Shown here: positions 43,642-52,199 of the stretch, one piece after another
How the letters are laid out: each line of letters opens with the position of its first letter
How positions within the stretch are numbered: the stretch's first letter is position 1
From: Bradyrhizobium sp. CCGUVB1N3
Lineage (GTDB): Bacteria > Pseudomonadota > Alphaproteobacteria > Rhizobiales > Xanthobacteraceae
Assembly (NCBI RefSeq): GCF_024199925.1
Contig: NZ_JANADR010000001.1
Location: 4,526,001-4,590,000, forward strand
Length of the DNA stretch: 64,000 nucleotides
Reading direction: 5' to 3'
Made by a program: the position numbers and the translations under genes
Notes under the pieces: model-generated
The model's input: only the letters and a program-made list of their open reading frames with translations
Database searches by the model: none
What the model was told of the DNA's origin: nothing

Positions 43642-44382
43642 GTGACCATCAAAGCCGTCGTCTTCGACGCCTACGGAACGCTCTACGACATCCAGTCGGT
43701 CGCTGAGATCACCGAGGATGCGTTCCCGGGCTACGGCGAGATCATCACGCAGGTGTGGCGGATCAAGCAGCTCGAATACACCTGGTTGCGCTCGCTGATG
43801 CAGCGCTACCAGGATTTTTCCACCGTCACGCGCGACTCGCTTGCCTATACGCTGCGCGTGCTCGGGCTCGCCTATGAGAGCGACGCGTTCGATCGTGTGA
43901 TCGAGAAATATCTGCATCTCGATCTCTATCCGGACGCGGCCGACGCGCTTGCAGCGCTGAAGCCGCGCAAGCTCGCCATCCTCTCCAACGGCAGCCCGGA
44001 CATGCTCGACGCGCTGGTGCACAATTCCGGTCTCGACAAGCTGCTCGATGCCACGATCAGCGTCGATGCGAAGAAGGTCTTCAAGCCGAGCCCGCAGGCC
44101 TATGCGTTGATCGGCGAGGTGCTCGGTACCAGGCCTGACGAGGTGCTGTTCATCTCCTCAAACCCGTGGGACGTGGCGGGCGCCAAGGCGTTCGGACTGA
44201 ACGTCGCCTGGATCGAGCGGGTGACACCGGAAGCCATGGCGCTGGCTTGCGTCGAGAGCGATCTCGTGGCACCGCTGACGATGTTCAAGGCGATCCGGAC
44301 CCAGATGGACGAGCTGGGCCTTGCGCCGGATCATCGTGTCCACTCACTTTCCGAACTGCCCGAGATTGCCGCCCGCCTATGA
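43642..44382 (+). CDS. Haloacid dehalogenase, type II (HAD superfamily)
   Basis: A 246-residue HAD hydrolase. FDAYGTLYDIQSV carries the nucleophile Asp near residue 8. SNGSPDML has the Ser, KKVFKPSPQAYALI the Lys, and SSNPWDVAGAKAFG the Ser-x-Asn-x-x-Asp set of L-2-haloacid dehalogenases. All key residues of that subfamily are present, so dehalogenase activity is plausible, though HADs are broad. GTG 43642 starts 13 bases after the amidohydrolase stop. It overlaps the YbaK gene by ATGA. The operon may be a detoxification or catabolic set. Confidence 0.9.
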   Translation: MTIKAVVFDAYGTLYDIQSVAEITEDAFPGYGEIITQVWRIKQLEYTWLRSLMQRYQDFSTVTRDSLAYTLRVLGLAYESDAFDRVIEKYLHLDLYPDAADALAALKPRKLAILSNGSPDMLDALVHNSGLDKLLDATISVDAKKVFKPSPQAYALIGEVLGTRPDEVLFISSNPWDVAGAKAFGLNVAWIERVTPEAMALACVESDLVAPLTMFKAIRTQMDELGLAPDHRVHSLSELPEIAARL

Positions 44383-44846
44383 GCATTCAATCCGTTCGCG
44401 ACTTCTTCGCCGAGAAAGCCCCCGACATCACCGTGATCGAATCGTCGATCAGCTCGGCGACGGTGCCGCTTGCGGCCGAGGCCTATGGCGTCGAGCCCGG
44501 TCGCATCGCCAAGACGCTGTCCTTGCGGATCGGCGAGCGCGTCATCCTGATCGTCGCGAGCGGCACCTCGCGTATGGACAACAAGAAGGTGAAGGCGCAG
44601 TTCGGCGGCAAGCCGAAGATGCTGGGGCTCGAAGAGGTCGCCGACATCACCGGCCACGAGGTCGGCGGCGTCTGCCCGTTCGGGCTGAGGGCGCCGCTGC
44701 CGATCTATTGCGATGTGTCGCTGAAGGCATTCGACATCGTGGTGCCGGCCGCGGGCTCGACCCACAGCGCGGTGCGTATCGCACCCGACCGCATGGCCGA
44801 GCTGGTCGGCGCCGAATGGGTCGACGTCTGCGAGCACAGACCTTAG
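44379..44846 (+). CDS. YbaK/EbsC family aminoacyl-tRNA deacylase-like protein
   Basis: 155 residues. It contains RIAKTLSLRIGERVILIVASGTSRMD, with the conserved Lys in IAKTLS near residue 45, and GGVCPFGLRAPLPIYCD near residue 100, both hallmarks of YbaK (Cys-tRNAPro deacylase). It hydrolyses mischarged tRNA or related ester substrates. It starts on the ATGA overlap with the HAD stop, so it is last in the three-gene unit. The link with the other two genes is not obvious. Confidence 0.88.
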   Translation: MSIQSVRDFFAEKAPDITVIESSISSATVPLAAEAYGVEPGRIAKTLSLRIGERVILIVASGTSRMDNKKVKAQFGGKPKMLGLEEVADITGHEVGGVCPFGLRAPLPIYCDVSLKAFDIVVPAAGSTHSAVRIAPDRMAELVGAEWVDVCEHRP

Positions 44847-44852
44847 GTCGCG

Positions 44853-45197
44853 TCAGTCGTCGTCATCGTAATAAGGCCGCGGCGGGAGCGGCGCAGGAGG
44901 CGGCGGCATATTGTTGTAGCGCGGCGGCGCGGTCCTGCCGCGCGGCGGCGGTTGCGCCTGGTTATTGGTCTCGAACACCGCGCGGCATCCGCTCGAAAGC
45001 TGCGGCGTATTCTGCCGCAGGCAGGCAACGATGCGATTCACGTCGGGAATCTGGTCGCTGCACAGGCGCCAGACATCCGGCGTGCAGGCCATCTGTTGTT
45101 CCATGGTGCCGCGATATTCCTCGGCAGAGACGGCGCTCGTAGCGACCGTGCCGCCGATCGCAAGCGCCACACCGAGCGCAATCGGCCCTGTTCGCAT
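44853..45197 (-). CDS. Exported Cys-rich repeat protein with Pro-rich tail
   Basis: 114 residues: signal peptide MRTGPIALGVALAIGG cut near AVSAE, then one Cys-rich unit MACTPDVWRLCSDQ, NRIVACLRQNTPQLSSGC with four Cys in the spacing of the Cys-rich repeat also found in the Golgi protein GLG1, then a Pro/Arg-rich tail ending in a run of Asp. GAAGGAT precedes ATG 45197. The family is common in rhizobia with unknown function. It converges on the YbaK gene. Confidence 0.75.
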   Translation of the reverse strand: MRTGPIALGVALAIGGTVATSAVSAEEYRGTMEQQMACTPDVWRLCSDQIPDVNRIVACLRQNTPQLSSGCRAVFETNNQAQPPPRGRTAPPRYNNMPPPPAPLPPRPYYDDDD

Positions 45198-45293
45198 GTC
45201 CCGATCCTTCTCGTTTTCTCTCAAACGCTCCTCAATCAATGAGGCGCGCGAAGGTTCTGGACCAACAACAAAATGTGAAAGCAGGGACGGAAC

Positions 45294-46280
45294 CTATTCC
45301 ACCCTGCCGATCTTCTTGACCGCCGCGATCAGCCGCGCGCTGTCGGCTGCGACGAACTGCGAAAACTCCGGCGCATCCTGATAGGCGACGAGACTGCCCG
45401 AGGCTTCGAACGTCTTGAGGACATCCGGGCTCTTCATCACCTGTCCCATCGCCTCGCGCAAACGGCCGACGATCGGCGCCGGCAGCGCGCTCTGCCCGAA
45501 CAGGCCGGCCCAGATATACATCTCGACATCCTCGTAGCCGAGCTCCCGCAAGGTCGGGATGTCAGGGAAGCTCGCGATGCGCTGCGCGCCCCAGTTCGCC
45601 AGCACGCGCAGCCTGCCGTCGTCGACCTGCGGCTTCAGCGTGCCGGGCGCCGCTGCGATCGCCTGCACGGTGCCGCTGAGGATCGCGGTCAGCGCGGGAC
45701 CCGCGCCGCGGAACGGCACATGCAGCAGCTTGATGTCGGCGCTGACGGCAAACATCTCCATCGCGACGTGCAGCGTGCCGTACGGACCCGATGAGCCGTA
45801 GGTGATCTGCCCGGGACGCTTCTTCGCGTCGTCGACGAACTCCTGCACCGTCTTCCAGGGTGCCGACGCCGGCACTGCAAGCAGCGTTGGATCGGCAAGC
45901 ACGCGCGCGATCGGCGTGAATTGCGAGACCTCGTAGGCGGCGGGCCGGTTGAACAGCCGGTCGGCTTCCGGCAGCACCGCGAGCGAGGACAATGTCATCA
46001 GCAGCGTGTGACCATCCGGCTCGGCGCGCGCGGCCGCCGCATTGCCGACCGATCCACCGGCGCCACCGGCACGATTGTCGACGATGACGGACTTGCCGAG
46101 GATGCGCTCCAGCGCCATCGCGACGGGACGCGCGGCGAGATCGGCCTGGCCGCCGGCCGGAAACGGCACGATCATGGTGATGTTGCGCGTGGGATAGCTT
46201 TGCGCGAAGGCGGCGCGCATCAGCGCTGCTTGTGCAAGCGGCGCAAGCGCCGCGGCGCGCAAGAGATCGCGTCGGTTCAT
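45294..46280 (-). CDS. Bug/TctC family tripartite tricarboxylate transporter binding protein
   Basis: A 328-residue periplasmic solute-binding protein of the Bug family. It has a twin-arginine-like signal MNRRDLLRAAALAP, then YPTRNITMIVPFPAGGQADLAARPVA, the family signature, and VIVDNRAGGAGGSVG and PGQITYGSSGPYGTLH. Family members bind dicarboxylates, amino acids or vitamins for TctAB permeases, but many are orphan, as here. GGGGAGGGGTGCCC precedes ATG 46280. No tctAB gene is adjacent. Confidence 0.88.
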   Translation of the reverse strand: MNRRDLLRAAALAPLAQAALMRAAFAQSYPTRNITMIVPFPAGGQADLAARPVAMALERILGKSVIVDNRAGGAGGSVGNAAAARAEPDGHTLLMTLSSLAVLPEADRLFNRPAAYEVSQFTPIARVLADPTLLAVPASAPWKTVQEFVDDAKKRPGQITYGSSGPYGTLHVAMEMFAVSADIKLLHVPFRGAGPALTAILSGTVQAIAAAPGTLKPQVDDGRLRVLANWGAQRIASFPDIPTLRELGYEDVEMYIWAGLFGQSALPAPIVGRLREAMGQVMKSPDVLKTFEASGSLVAYQDAPEFSQFVAADSARLIAAVKKIGRVE

Positions 46281-46469
46281 GGGCACCCCTCCCCGGTCTT
46301 TGTTGTTTCCGGCAGAGTAGCGCGACGATGCGGACGAACAAAGGTACCTCGTGCCGCATCTGTGCATTTGGTGCCAAGCGACGGCAACATTTACGAACGG
46401 TTATCCCTGCGCCTTGCCGCGCAGGAACGGATCCCGCGACGCGGTGTTGGCCTTCCGGGAGACAACGCG

Positions 46470-46733
46470 ATGAGCGACGTTGGCCGGATCGATGGCGCGC
46501 TGGACGAGATGCTGGTGAATCTCGCCGGCATCGTGCTGCGGCTGGCAAAGCCGGATCTGACGCGAACGCCGGAAGCGCGGCGCGCGCTGGTGCTATCAGT
46601 CAATCAATACTCAGTCTGTGCCGCGCGCTCGAGCGATCCGCGGGTGCACGAGCTGAAGGTGCAGCTGGAAGAGACGCTGAAGCCGAATCTGCGCGTGATC
46701 GTGCGCGACGGAGCCATGTCCAAGGTGCCGTAG
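46470..46733 (+). CDS. Hypothetical protein (87 residues) ending inside a REP palindrome
   Basis: A helical protein MSDVGRIDGALDEMLVNLAG with LRLAKPDLTRTPEARRALVLSVNQYSVC and a final KPNLRVIVRDGAMSKVP. GGGAGACAACGCG gives a good ribosome site for ATG 46470. Its TAG stop (46731-46733) is formed by the first bases of the REP copy GTAGGGTGGGC, so the gene's end was set or shifted by the insertion. No family recognised. Confidence 0.65.
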   Translation: MSDVGRIDGALDEMLVNLAGIVLRLAKPDLTRTPEARRALVLSVNQYSVCAARSSDPRVHELKVQLEETLKPNLRVIVRDGAMSKVP

Positions 46734-47418
46734 GGTGGGCAAAGCGAAGCGTGCCCACCACTTCATTCGCCGAATTGTCCCGCAAAATCCCGCATGTCCC
46801 CGCCCCAGTCAGCAGGGAGTACGCCTTGCGCGACGTAGCGATGGAAGCTGCTGGGCAACCAATCGGCTACTCGCGCAACTAATCCATGTTTCACTGGATT
46901 GAAGTGGATGTAGTCAATATGCCGTTCCAAGTCCGCGTCGTCTCGAATCGCGTGCTCCCAATAGCGGCGTTGCCAGATGCCCTTTTCTCGCTTGGTCAAT
47001 TTGCTGACCGAACGGGCTCGCGCCTCCAGACCTCGCGAAAAGCCCCCCTTGATCAGATTCCATCGTGACGAAAAATCAGCGTCAACCTCCGGAAGAGCCC
47101 AAATCGCATGCAGATGGTCGGGCAAAATGCAGATTGCCACGGTCTCAAATGGGCGACGCTGCTGGACCGTTTGGTAGATTCGTCTCAAGCGATCAATCTG
47201 ATCCACGAGCAACGTGCTTGAACGGTCGGCAACCACGACGGTGAAGAAGAACATGCTGCCTTCTGCTCGGCGGGACTGAGGCATTGCAATCTTCTCGGAT
47301 AAAGTGGTGGGCACGGCGCAAGAGCGCCTTAGCCCACCCTACGAAAATCATTGCTCTCTCGCCAGAGAGCTACTTCTCACCGAAAGTGGTGGGCACGCTT
47401 CGCTTTGCCCACCCTACG
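46730..47418. mobile_element. RAYT gene with flanking REP palindromes
   Basis: Three copies of the family-A palindrome bracket a transposase gene. The left copy at 46730-46762 begins GTAGGGTGGGCAAAG. On the right are reverse copies at 47304-47342 (GTGGTGGGCACGGCG...CCACCCTACG) and 47386-47418 (GTGGTGGGCACGCTTCG...). The left copy has the opposite orientation to the right ones, as in REP/BIME-RAYT units. No target-site duplication is evident. Confidence 0.85.
46763..47284 (-). CDS. REP-associated tyrosine transposase (RAYT, IS200-like)
   Basis: A 173-residue HUH transposase. CILPDHLHAIW near residue 68 is the HUH motif, and HIDYIHFNPVKHGLV near residue 140 carries the single catalytic Tyr in the typical RAYT context; GIWQRRYWEHAIRDD is the other conserved stretch. 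RAYTs cut and join short REP palindromes and are usually single-copy domesticated enzymes. The ATG at 47284 has GAGAAG upstream; an upstream GTG lies inside the right REP copy. The gene ends within the left REP region. Confidence 0.92.
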   Translation of the reverse strand: MPQSRRAEGSMFFFTVVVADRSSTLLVDQIDRLRRIYQTVQQRRPFETVAICILPDHLHAIWALPEVDADFSSRWNLIKGGFSRGLEARARSVSKLTKREKGIWQRRYWEHAIRDDADLERHIDYIHFNPVKHGLVARVADWLPSSFHRYVAQGVLPADWGGDMRDFAGQFGE

Positions 47419-47422
47419 AAAC

Positions 47423-48361
47423 CTACTTCGCTTTGATACCTTTCTTCTTCGTTTGCCGCTTGCATGTGCCCGGCAATTTCGCCGCGAGAAACTCGGCAAG
47501 CACCTCGACGCGCGCCGGGCGCGGGCCGCCGGGCGGGGTGACGAGATGCACGGCGCCTTCGGCCTGCTTCCAGTCCTTCAGGATCACCTCGACCTCGCCG
47601 GAGGCGATGGCGTCGCCGACGATGAATTCGGGCAGATCGGCAATGCCGAGCCCCGCGAGCAGCGCCGGCATCACCGCCTCGCCATTGTTGACGCGCAACT
47701 GCCCGGCCGGGCGCACGCTCGCCTGCTCGCCTGCCGCATTGGCGTAGTGCCAGATGTTGGGCGTGGAGAGATAGGCGTAGCTGAAGCATTTGTGCTCGGC
47801 CAGATGCATCGGATGCGTCGGCCGGCCGTGACGCTTGAGATAGGACGGCGCGGCGACCGTGTAGCGCGGCATGGTGAAGAGCCGCCGCGCGATCAGCGAG
47901 GAATCCGGCAGCCGCGCGATGCGCAGCGCGGCATCAAAGCCTTCGCCGATCAGATCGACGGTAGCATCGCTCAAATGCAGATCAACCGAGACCTCCGGAT
48001 AGGTCTGGAAAAACTCCGGCAGCAAAGGCGCAACCGCTTTCACGCCGAAGGTCATGGGCACAGCGAGCCGCACCAGCCCGCGCGGCGCGACGGATTGCGC
48101 GAGCGCCTCGTTCTCCGCCGCCTCGCCATCGGCCAGCAGGCGCGTTGCCCGTTCGGCGAGCTTGTGTCCAGCGTCGGTCAGCGCGAGCCGCCGCGAAGTG
48201 CGGTTGAACAGCCGCGCGCCAAGCCGCTCCTCCAGCCGCGTCACCGCCTTGGAGACGGTCGCCTTCGACATCGCAAGCTCGCCGGCGGCGGCCGCAAACG
48301 ACCGCAATTCCACGACTTTTGCGAAGATCGCGAGCGCCTCGAAATCCGGGAGTTTTGCCAT
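47423..48361 (-). CDS. LysR family transcriptional regulator (CrgA/YafC-like)
   Basis: 312 residues with the N-terminal winged helix (ALAIFAKVVELRSFAAAA, then KATVSKAVTRLEERLGARLFNRTSRRLALT; the helix-turn-helix spans about 20-65) and a C-terminal effector domain (YPEVSVDLHLSDATVDLIG). ATG 48361. It is divergent from an SDR gene, with a GAAAC-N5-GTTTC palindrome between, so it probably regulates the SDR and itself. Its basic C-terminus ends KQTKKKGIKAK, unusual for LysR. Effector unknown; members of this branch sense aromatics or aldehydes. Confidence 0.9.
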   Translation of the reverse strand: MAKLPDFEALAIFAKVVELRSFAAAAGELAMSKATVSKAVTRLEERLGARLFNRTSRRLALTDAGHKLAERATRLLADGEAAENEALAQSVAPRGLVRLAVPMTFGVKAVAPLLPEFFQTYPEVSVDLHLSDATVDLIGEGFDAALRIARLPDSSLIARRLFTMPRYTVAAPSYLKRHGRPTHPMHLAEHKCFSYAYLSTPNIWHYANAAGEQASVRPAGQLRVNNGEAVMPALLAGLGIADLPEFIVGDAIASGEVEVILKDWKQAEGAVHLVTPPGGPRPARVEVLAEFLAAKLPGTCKRQTKKKGIKAK

Positions 48362-48389
48362 GGGTGCCGCCCCGTAAGTGACGTTTATG

Positions 48390-48404
48390 GAAACAATATG
48401 TTTC
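48390..48404 (+). promoter_or_regulatory. Candidate LysR operator
   Basis: GAAAC-AATAT-GTTTC, a perfect 15-base inverted repeat in the divergent LysR-SDR region, followed by GTTTC-like repeats (CAGTTTCTATTTCT). It fits a LysR recognition site by symmetry and place. Confidence 0.55.
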
Positions 48405-48480
48405 GACAGTTTCTATTTCTATACCACAGGCGGAGGCATATCCAGGGGGTCATCAGACATTTAGGGAATGGAGAAATCCA

Positions 48481-49233
48481 ATGACCAAGAAGCTCTCAGG
48501 CAAGGTTGCCCTCGTCACCGGCGGCTCGCGCGGCATCGGCGCGGCCTCCGCCCGCGCTCTCGCCGACGAAGGTGCCGACGTCGCCATCAGCTACGTCGCG
48601 TCGCCCGACAAGGCCGAAGCCGTCGTCGCCGAACTGAAGACCAGGGGCGTGAAGGCGCGTGCCTTCAAGGCCGACCAGGCCTCGGTCGCTGACGTCGAAC
48701 AGCTCGTGAAGGACGTCGCCACGGAATTCGGCCGTCTCGACATTCTCGTCAACAATGCCGGCGTCGCCGCCGGCGGCGCCATCGACGATCCCAAGGCCGA
48801 CACCGCCGCACTGGCGCGCCTCGACGCCGTCAACGTGCATGGCGTGATTGCGGCGATCCGCACCGCTTCGCAGGTCATGGGTGAAGGCGGCCGCATCGTC
48901 ACCGTCGGCTCGATGCTCGCCGACCGCGCCTCGTTCCCCGGTCTAGCCGACTACGTCGCTACCAAGGCCGCGGTGGTCGGCTACACCAAGGGCGCAGCCC
49001 GCGATCTCGGTCCGCGCGGCATCACCGTCAACGTGGTGCAGCCCGGCTCGATCGATACCGACATGAATCCGAAGGATGGCGGCGAGTTCGCCGAGACCCA
49101 GCGCAGGCAGCACGCGCTGCAGCGCTTCGGCCGCCCGGAGGAAGTCGCAGCCGGCGTCGTCTTCCTGGCGAGCCCGGAAGCCTCCTTCGTCACCGGCACC
49201 GTGCTCAACGTCGACGGCGGCTTTGGCGCCTGA
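48481..49233 (+). CDS. SDR family NAD(P)-dependent oxidoreductase
   Basis: A 250-residue short-chain dehydrogenase. It has the Rossmann TGGSRGIGAAS near residue 14, NNAG near residue 90, and the catalytic set: Ser in VGSMLADR, YVATK (Tyr-x-x-x-Lys) near residue 160. The ending GTVLNVDGGFGA is classical for 3-oxoacyl-ACP-reductase-like SDRs. It starts at ATG 48481 after GGAATGGAGAAATCCA. Pirin and wrbA genes follow, and a LysR gene is divergent, so it probably acts on carbonyl or quinone compounds. Confidence 0.92.
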   Translation: MTKKLSGKVALVTGGSRGIGAASARALADEGADVAISYVASPDKAEAVVAELKTRGVKARAFKADQASVADVEQLVKDVATEFGRLDILVNNAGVAAGGAIDDPKADTAALARLDAVNVHGVIAAIRTASQVMGEGGRIVTVGSMLADRASFPGLADYVATKAAVVGYTKGAARDLGPRGITVNVVQPGSIDTDMNPKDGGEFAETQRRQHALQRFGRPEEVAAGVVFLASPEASFVTGTVLNVDGGFGA

Positions 49234-49269
49234 TCGCGACGTCAACCATTCAAGCAAGGAACCACGCAC

Positions 49270-49968
49270 ATGATCGAACTCAGACCTTTCGCAAAGCTCG
49301 GCAGCGCCGACCACGGCTGGCTCAAGGCCAAACATCATTTCTCCTTCGCCAGCCACTACGATCCCGACAACATGGGACACGGCGCCTTGCGCGTCTGGAA
49401 CGATGACGAGATCGCCCCGAACACCGGCTTTCCCGCCCATCCCCACGCCAACATGGAAATCATCACCTATGTGCGCGAGGGCGCGATCACCCATCAGGAC
49501 AGCCTCGGCAACAAGGGCCGCACCGAAGCGGGCGACGTGCAGGTGATGAGCGCCGGAAGCGGCATCCGCCACTCCGAGTACAATCTCGAGCCGACGAAGA
49601 CCAAGATCTTCCAGATCTGGATCGAGCCGGTCGGGCGCGGCGGCCAGCCGACCTGGGGGTCAAAACCGTTTCCGAAGGCAAGCCGCAACGGCAAGCTCGT
49701 CACCATCGCGAGCGGCTTTCAGGCCGACAAGGAGGCGCTGCCGATCCGCGCCAATGCGCGCGTGCTCGCGACCACGCTGAAGGCCGGCGAGAGCGCTAAG
49801 TATGAACCGCAGGCATCGCGTCACCTCTACCTGGTGCCGGCCGCCGGCGCAGTCGAGGTCAACGGCGTGCGCGTCAATGCCCGCGACGGTGCTGCGATCA
49901 GCGACGAGGCCAGCCTGAAGATCACCGCGCTGGAAGATTCCGAGCTGGTGCTGGTCGACGCGGCGTAA
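49270..49968 (+). CDS. Pirin family protein
   Basis: A 232-residue bicupin. FPAHPHANMEIITYV and, further on, SAGSGIRHSEYN give the metal-binding His set of pirin; family members include quercetinases and redox sensors. The C-terminal cupin ends with LVPAAGAVEVNGVRVN. AAGGAACCACGCAC precedes ATG 49270, 36 bases after the SDR stop, so one transcript is likely. Role: quinone- or flavonoid-linked redox sensing or dioxygenase; not decidable here. Confidence 0.9.
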   Translation: MIELRPFAKLGSADHGWLKAKHHFSFASHYDPDNMGHGALRVWNDDEIAPNTGFPAHPHANMEIITYVREGAITHQDSLGNKGRTEAGDVQVMSAGSGIRHSEYNLEPTKTKIFQIWIEPVGRGGQPTWGSKPFPKASRNGKLVTIASGFQADKEALPIRANARVLATTLKAGESAKYEPQASRHLYLVPAAGAVEVNGVRVNARDGAAISDEASLKITALEDSELVLVDAA

Positions 49969-49988
49969 GGCAGCCACATCATCCGCCA

Positions 49989-50025
49989 TCATTCCGGTCC
50001 GATGCTTCGCATCGCCCCGGAACGA
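49989..50025. repeat. Short copy of family B repeat
   Basis: TCATTCCGGTCCGATGC, TTC, GCATCGCCCCGGAACGA. It keeps the ends of the 100-base copies without the core, between the pirin and wrbA genes. Confidence 0.7.
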
Positions 50026-50070
50026 CGGAGCAATCACGAACACTCACTGATCCCCAACCGGAGACCACCC

Positions 50071-50670
50071 ATGGCTAAAGTTCTCGTCCTCTATTACTCC
50101 GCCTACGGTCACATCGAAGCAATGGCCAACGCCGTCGCCGAAGGCGTGCGCGAGGCCGGCGCGACCGTCGACATCAAGCGCGTGCCGGAGCTCGTGCCGG
50201 CCGAAATCGCCAAGGCCTCGTATTACAAGGTCGACCAGGCCGCGCCCGTCGCCAAGATCGAGGAGCTTGCGAATTATGACGCGATCATCGTCGGCACCGG
50301 CACCCGCTTCGGCCGCATGTCGTCGCAGATGGCAAACTTCCTCGACCAGGCCGGCGGGCTCTGGATGAAGGGCGCGCTGCACGGCAAGGTCGGCGGCGCC
50401 TTCACCTCGACCGCAACCCAGCATGGCGGCCAGGAGACGACGCTGTTCTCGATCATCACCAACCTCCTGCATTTCGGCATGGTGGTTGTCGGCCTGAATT
50501 ACGGGTTTGCCGGCCAGATGAAGCTGGACGAAGTGACCGGCGGTGCACCCTACGGCGCCACCACGATCACCGGCGGCGACGGCAGCCGCCAGCCCAGCGC
50601 CAACGAGCTCGCCGGCGCGCGCTATCAGGGACGCGTGATCGCGGAAACCGCGACCAAGCTGCATGGCTGA
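50071..50670 (+). CDS. wrbA: NAD(P)H:quinone oxidoreductase type IV (WrbA)
   Basis: A 199-residue flavodoxin-like quinone reductase using [25 protein letters not shown] (FMN phosphate loop near residue 9), [16 protein letters not shown] and [21 protein letters not shown] are WrbA hallmarks. It transfers two electrons from NAD(P)H to quinones, protecting from semiquinone stress. CCCAACCGGAGACCACCC precedes ATG 50071, giving GGAG. The pirin-wrbA pair with an SDR and LysR suggests a quinone-response operon. Confidence 0.96.
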   Translation: MAKVLVLYYSAYGHIEAMANAVAEGVREAGATVDIKRVPELVPAEIAKASYYKVDQAAPVAKIEELANYDAIIVGTGTRFGRMSSQMANFLDQAGGLWMKGALHGKVGGAFTSTATQHGGQETTLFSIITNLLHFGMVVVGLNYGFAGQMKLDEVTGGAPYGATTITGGDGSRQPSANELAGARYQGRVIAETATKLHG

Positions 50671-50677
50671 TGCGTTC

Positions 50678-50710
50678 GGGGCGGCATTCTCTTTTGCGAG
50701 ATGCCGCCCC
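50678..50710 (+). terminator. Inverted repeat after wrbA
   Basis: GGGGCGGCAT (50678-50687) pairs perfectly with ATGCCGCCCC (50701-50710) over a 13-base loop. No T tract follows, so a weak terminator or mRNA stabiliser. Confidence 0.5.
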
Positions 50711-50733
50711 ATATCGGCGTGCAGGAACAACGC

Positions 50734-50868
50734 ATGGCTTTCGAAATTCTCCTGATGGCGCAGATGATCCGCAAGCCCGTGCAGGCGCTGGCGCGGCGCT
50801 GGTATTGCCGCAGCCTGTTCCGCGCCTCGCGCGGCCGGCTGCATTGCGCCGAATTCACGGGGCAGTGA
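50734..50868 (+). CDS. Possible 44-residue small protein
   Basis: Frame MAFEILLMAQMIRKPVQAL with a basic second half (RRWYCRSLFRASRGRLHC). AGGAACAACGC is a fair ribosome site. It has two Cys and could be a short helix-anchored basic protein. No family recognised; a chance frame is possible. Confidence 0.35.
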   Translation: MAFEILLMAQMIRKPVQALARRWYCRSLFRASRGRLHCAEFTGQ

Positions 50869-50879
50869 AGCGCGCGTGA

Positions 50880-52025
50880 CTAGCGGGGCGGCTTGCCCAT
50901 CGCGCGGTTCGCAAGCGCGGCGAGCCGCGGGTGGCGGCGCAGCCCCTGGGCTGCATGATCGCGCAGTACATGGGGCACGCCGCGCCAGGACAGCGCGACG
51001 CTGACGTCGGTCAGCGGGAGCGGCACGGCGCCGAAGCGGCGCTTGTAGTCGTGATTGCCGATGCTGAGGTCGAAGCGGCGTACGCCCTGCTGGTGCAAGG
51101 CCGCCATCGTCCGCTCGGTCACGAGCAGACCCGGCGAGCAGGCTGACCACGGCCTGCCGGCGTTGCTGATGCGCAGCAGACAATAGGTCGCGCCGAATCT
51201 CAGGCCCAGCGACGTCGCGATGATGCCCTCGTCGCACACCAGCGCAGAGACGATCGCATAGCCTTCTGCAACGCCCTGCCGGACCACCTCGCGATAGAAT
51301 TTCGCGTGGTTCTCATCGCTGAGGACGAACTTGAGCCCGAGCTGCTTCATGCGCTGCTGCTGCTGGATGTCCATCGCATCGAGCAGCCTCAGCGCGTGGT
51401 CGACATCGGTCGCGATCTCGAATCGCGCGCCGGCGTGACGGTTGAAGACGCGCCAGCAGCGTGGCAATTGCATGCGCTTGATCGAGGTGCGGTAGTCCGA
51501 ATAATCGTCGCCCGTCAGCACCAGATTGCCGTTGAGCGAACAGGATCCGACGCGGCCGAGCGACACCAGCGGGTTCGGCTTGCCGCCCACATAGGCCGGC
51601 ATCTTCTGCAGGCGCAACAGATCGAAGCGATCCGGCAAGGCGCGCAAGCCATTGACCAGCGCATCGCCGATGGCGCGCGCGCCGGCCGCATCGCATGCGG
51701 CATCGGGCGCCAGGATCGGCGCGTTGTTGTCGGACACGCCGAGATCGGCGAACTCGACGATGCGCACGCCGCCCTTGCTGCGGCTGATCATCGGCACTAG
51801 CGCGATGCCGCTGCCATTCGCGGCATCCGAGATCACGGCGATCAGCGGCGTCGCGTCGCGGAATGCGTCGTACCAGGCGGCGAGCCAGTCGCCTTGCTGG
51901 AATGCCGTGCGATGGCCTGCACCCAGGCGCAACGCGGCCTGCTTCCAGTCGCGCACGAAATCGATCGCGATCCCGGACGCGCTGGTCACCCGACCGTCTA
52001 GTTGCTCGACGCTGAGAAACGCCAT
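50880..52025 (-). CDS. FemAB/CelD-like GNAT acetyltransferase
   Basis: A 381-residue protein with two GNAT-like halves. AFQQGDWLAAWYDAF near residue 50 and GIIATSLGLRFGATYCLLR near residue 280 fit the CelD/BioF2-like acetyltransferases encoded in polysaccharide gene clusters; LSIGNHDYKRRFGA near residue 345 is another family element. It would acylate a sugar or lipid. The start is uncertain: ATG 52025 was chosen, ATG 52040 and a GTG at 52085 are open. Next to the polymerase gene, in the same direction. Confidence 0.82.
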   Translation of the reverse strand: MAFLSVEQLDGRVTSASGIAIDFVRDWKQAALRLGAGHRTAFQQGDWLAAWYDAFRDATPLIAVISDAANGSGIALVPMISRSKGGVRIVEFADLGVSDNNAPILAPDAACDAAGARAIGDALVNGLRALPDRFDLLRLQKMPAYVGGKPNPLVSLGRVGSCSLNGNLVLTGDDYSDYRTSIKRMQLPRCWRVFNRHAGARFEIATDVDHALRLLDAMDIQQQQRMKQLGLKFVLSDENHAKFYREVVRQGVAEGYAIVSALVCDEGIIATSLGLRFGATYCLLRISNAGRPWSACSPGLLVTERTMAALHQQGVRRFDLSIGNHDYKRRFGAVPLPLTDVSVALSWRGVPHVLRDHAAQGLRRHPRLAALANRAMGKPPR

Positions 52026-52199
52026 CCGCCCTGGGCACATAGTTGCTGAACGTTTCCAGATGAATAACGTTTTGTCGCCAACCACAAGTTACGTCGCTGC
52101 TTATCGTTAAGCCGATACCGTTGCGCGCCGGCGCAGGATCGCCTGTGTCCCGATCTGAGACGTGCGGAACCTCGCCGTCTGCGACGAGCTGTCGTCGGC

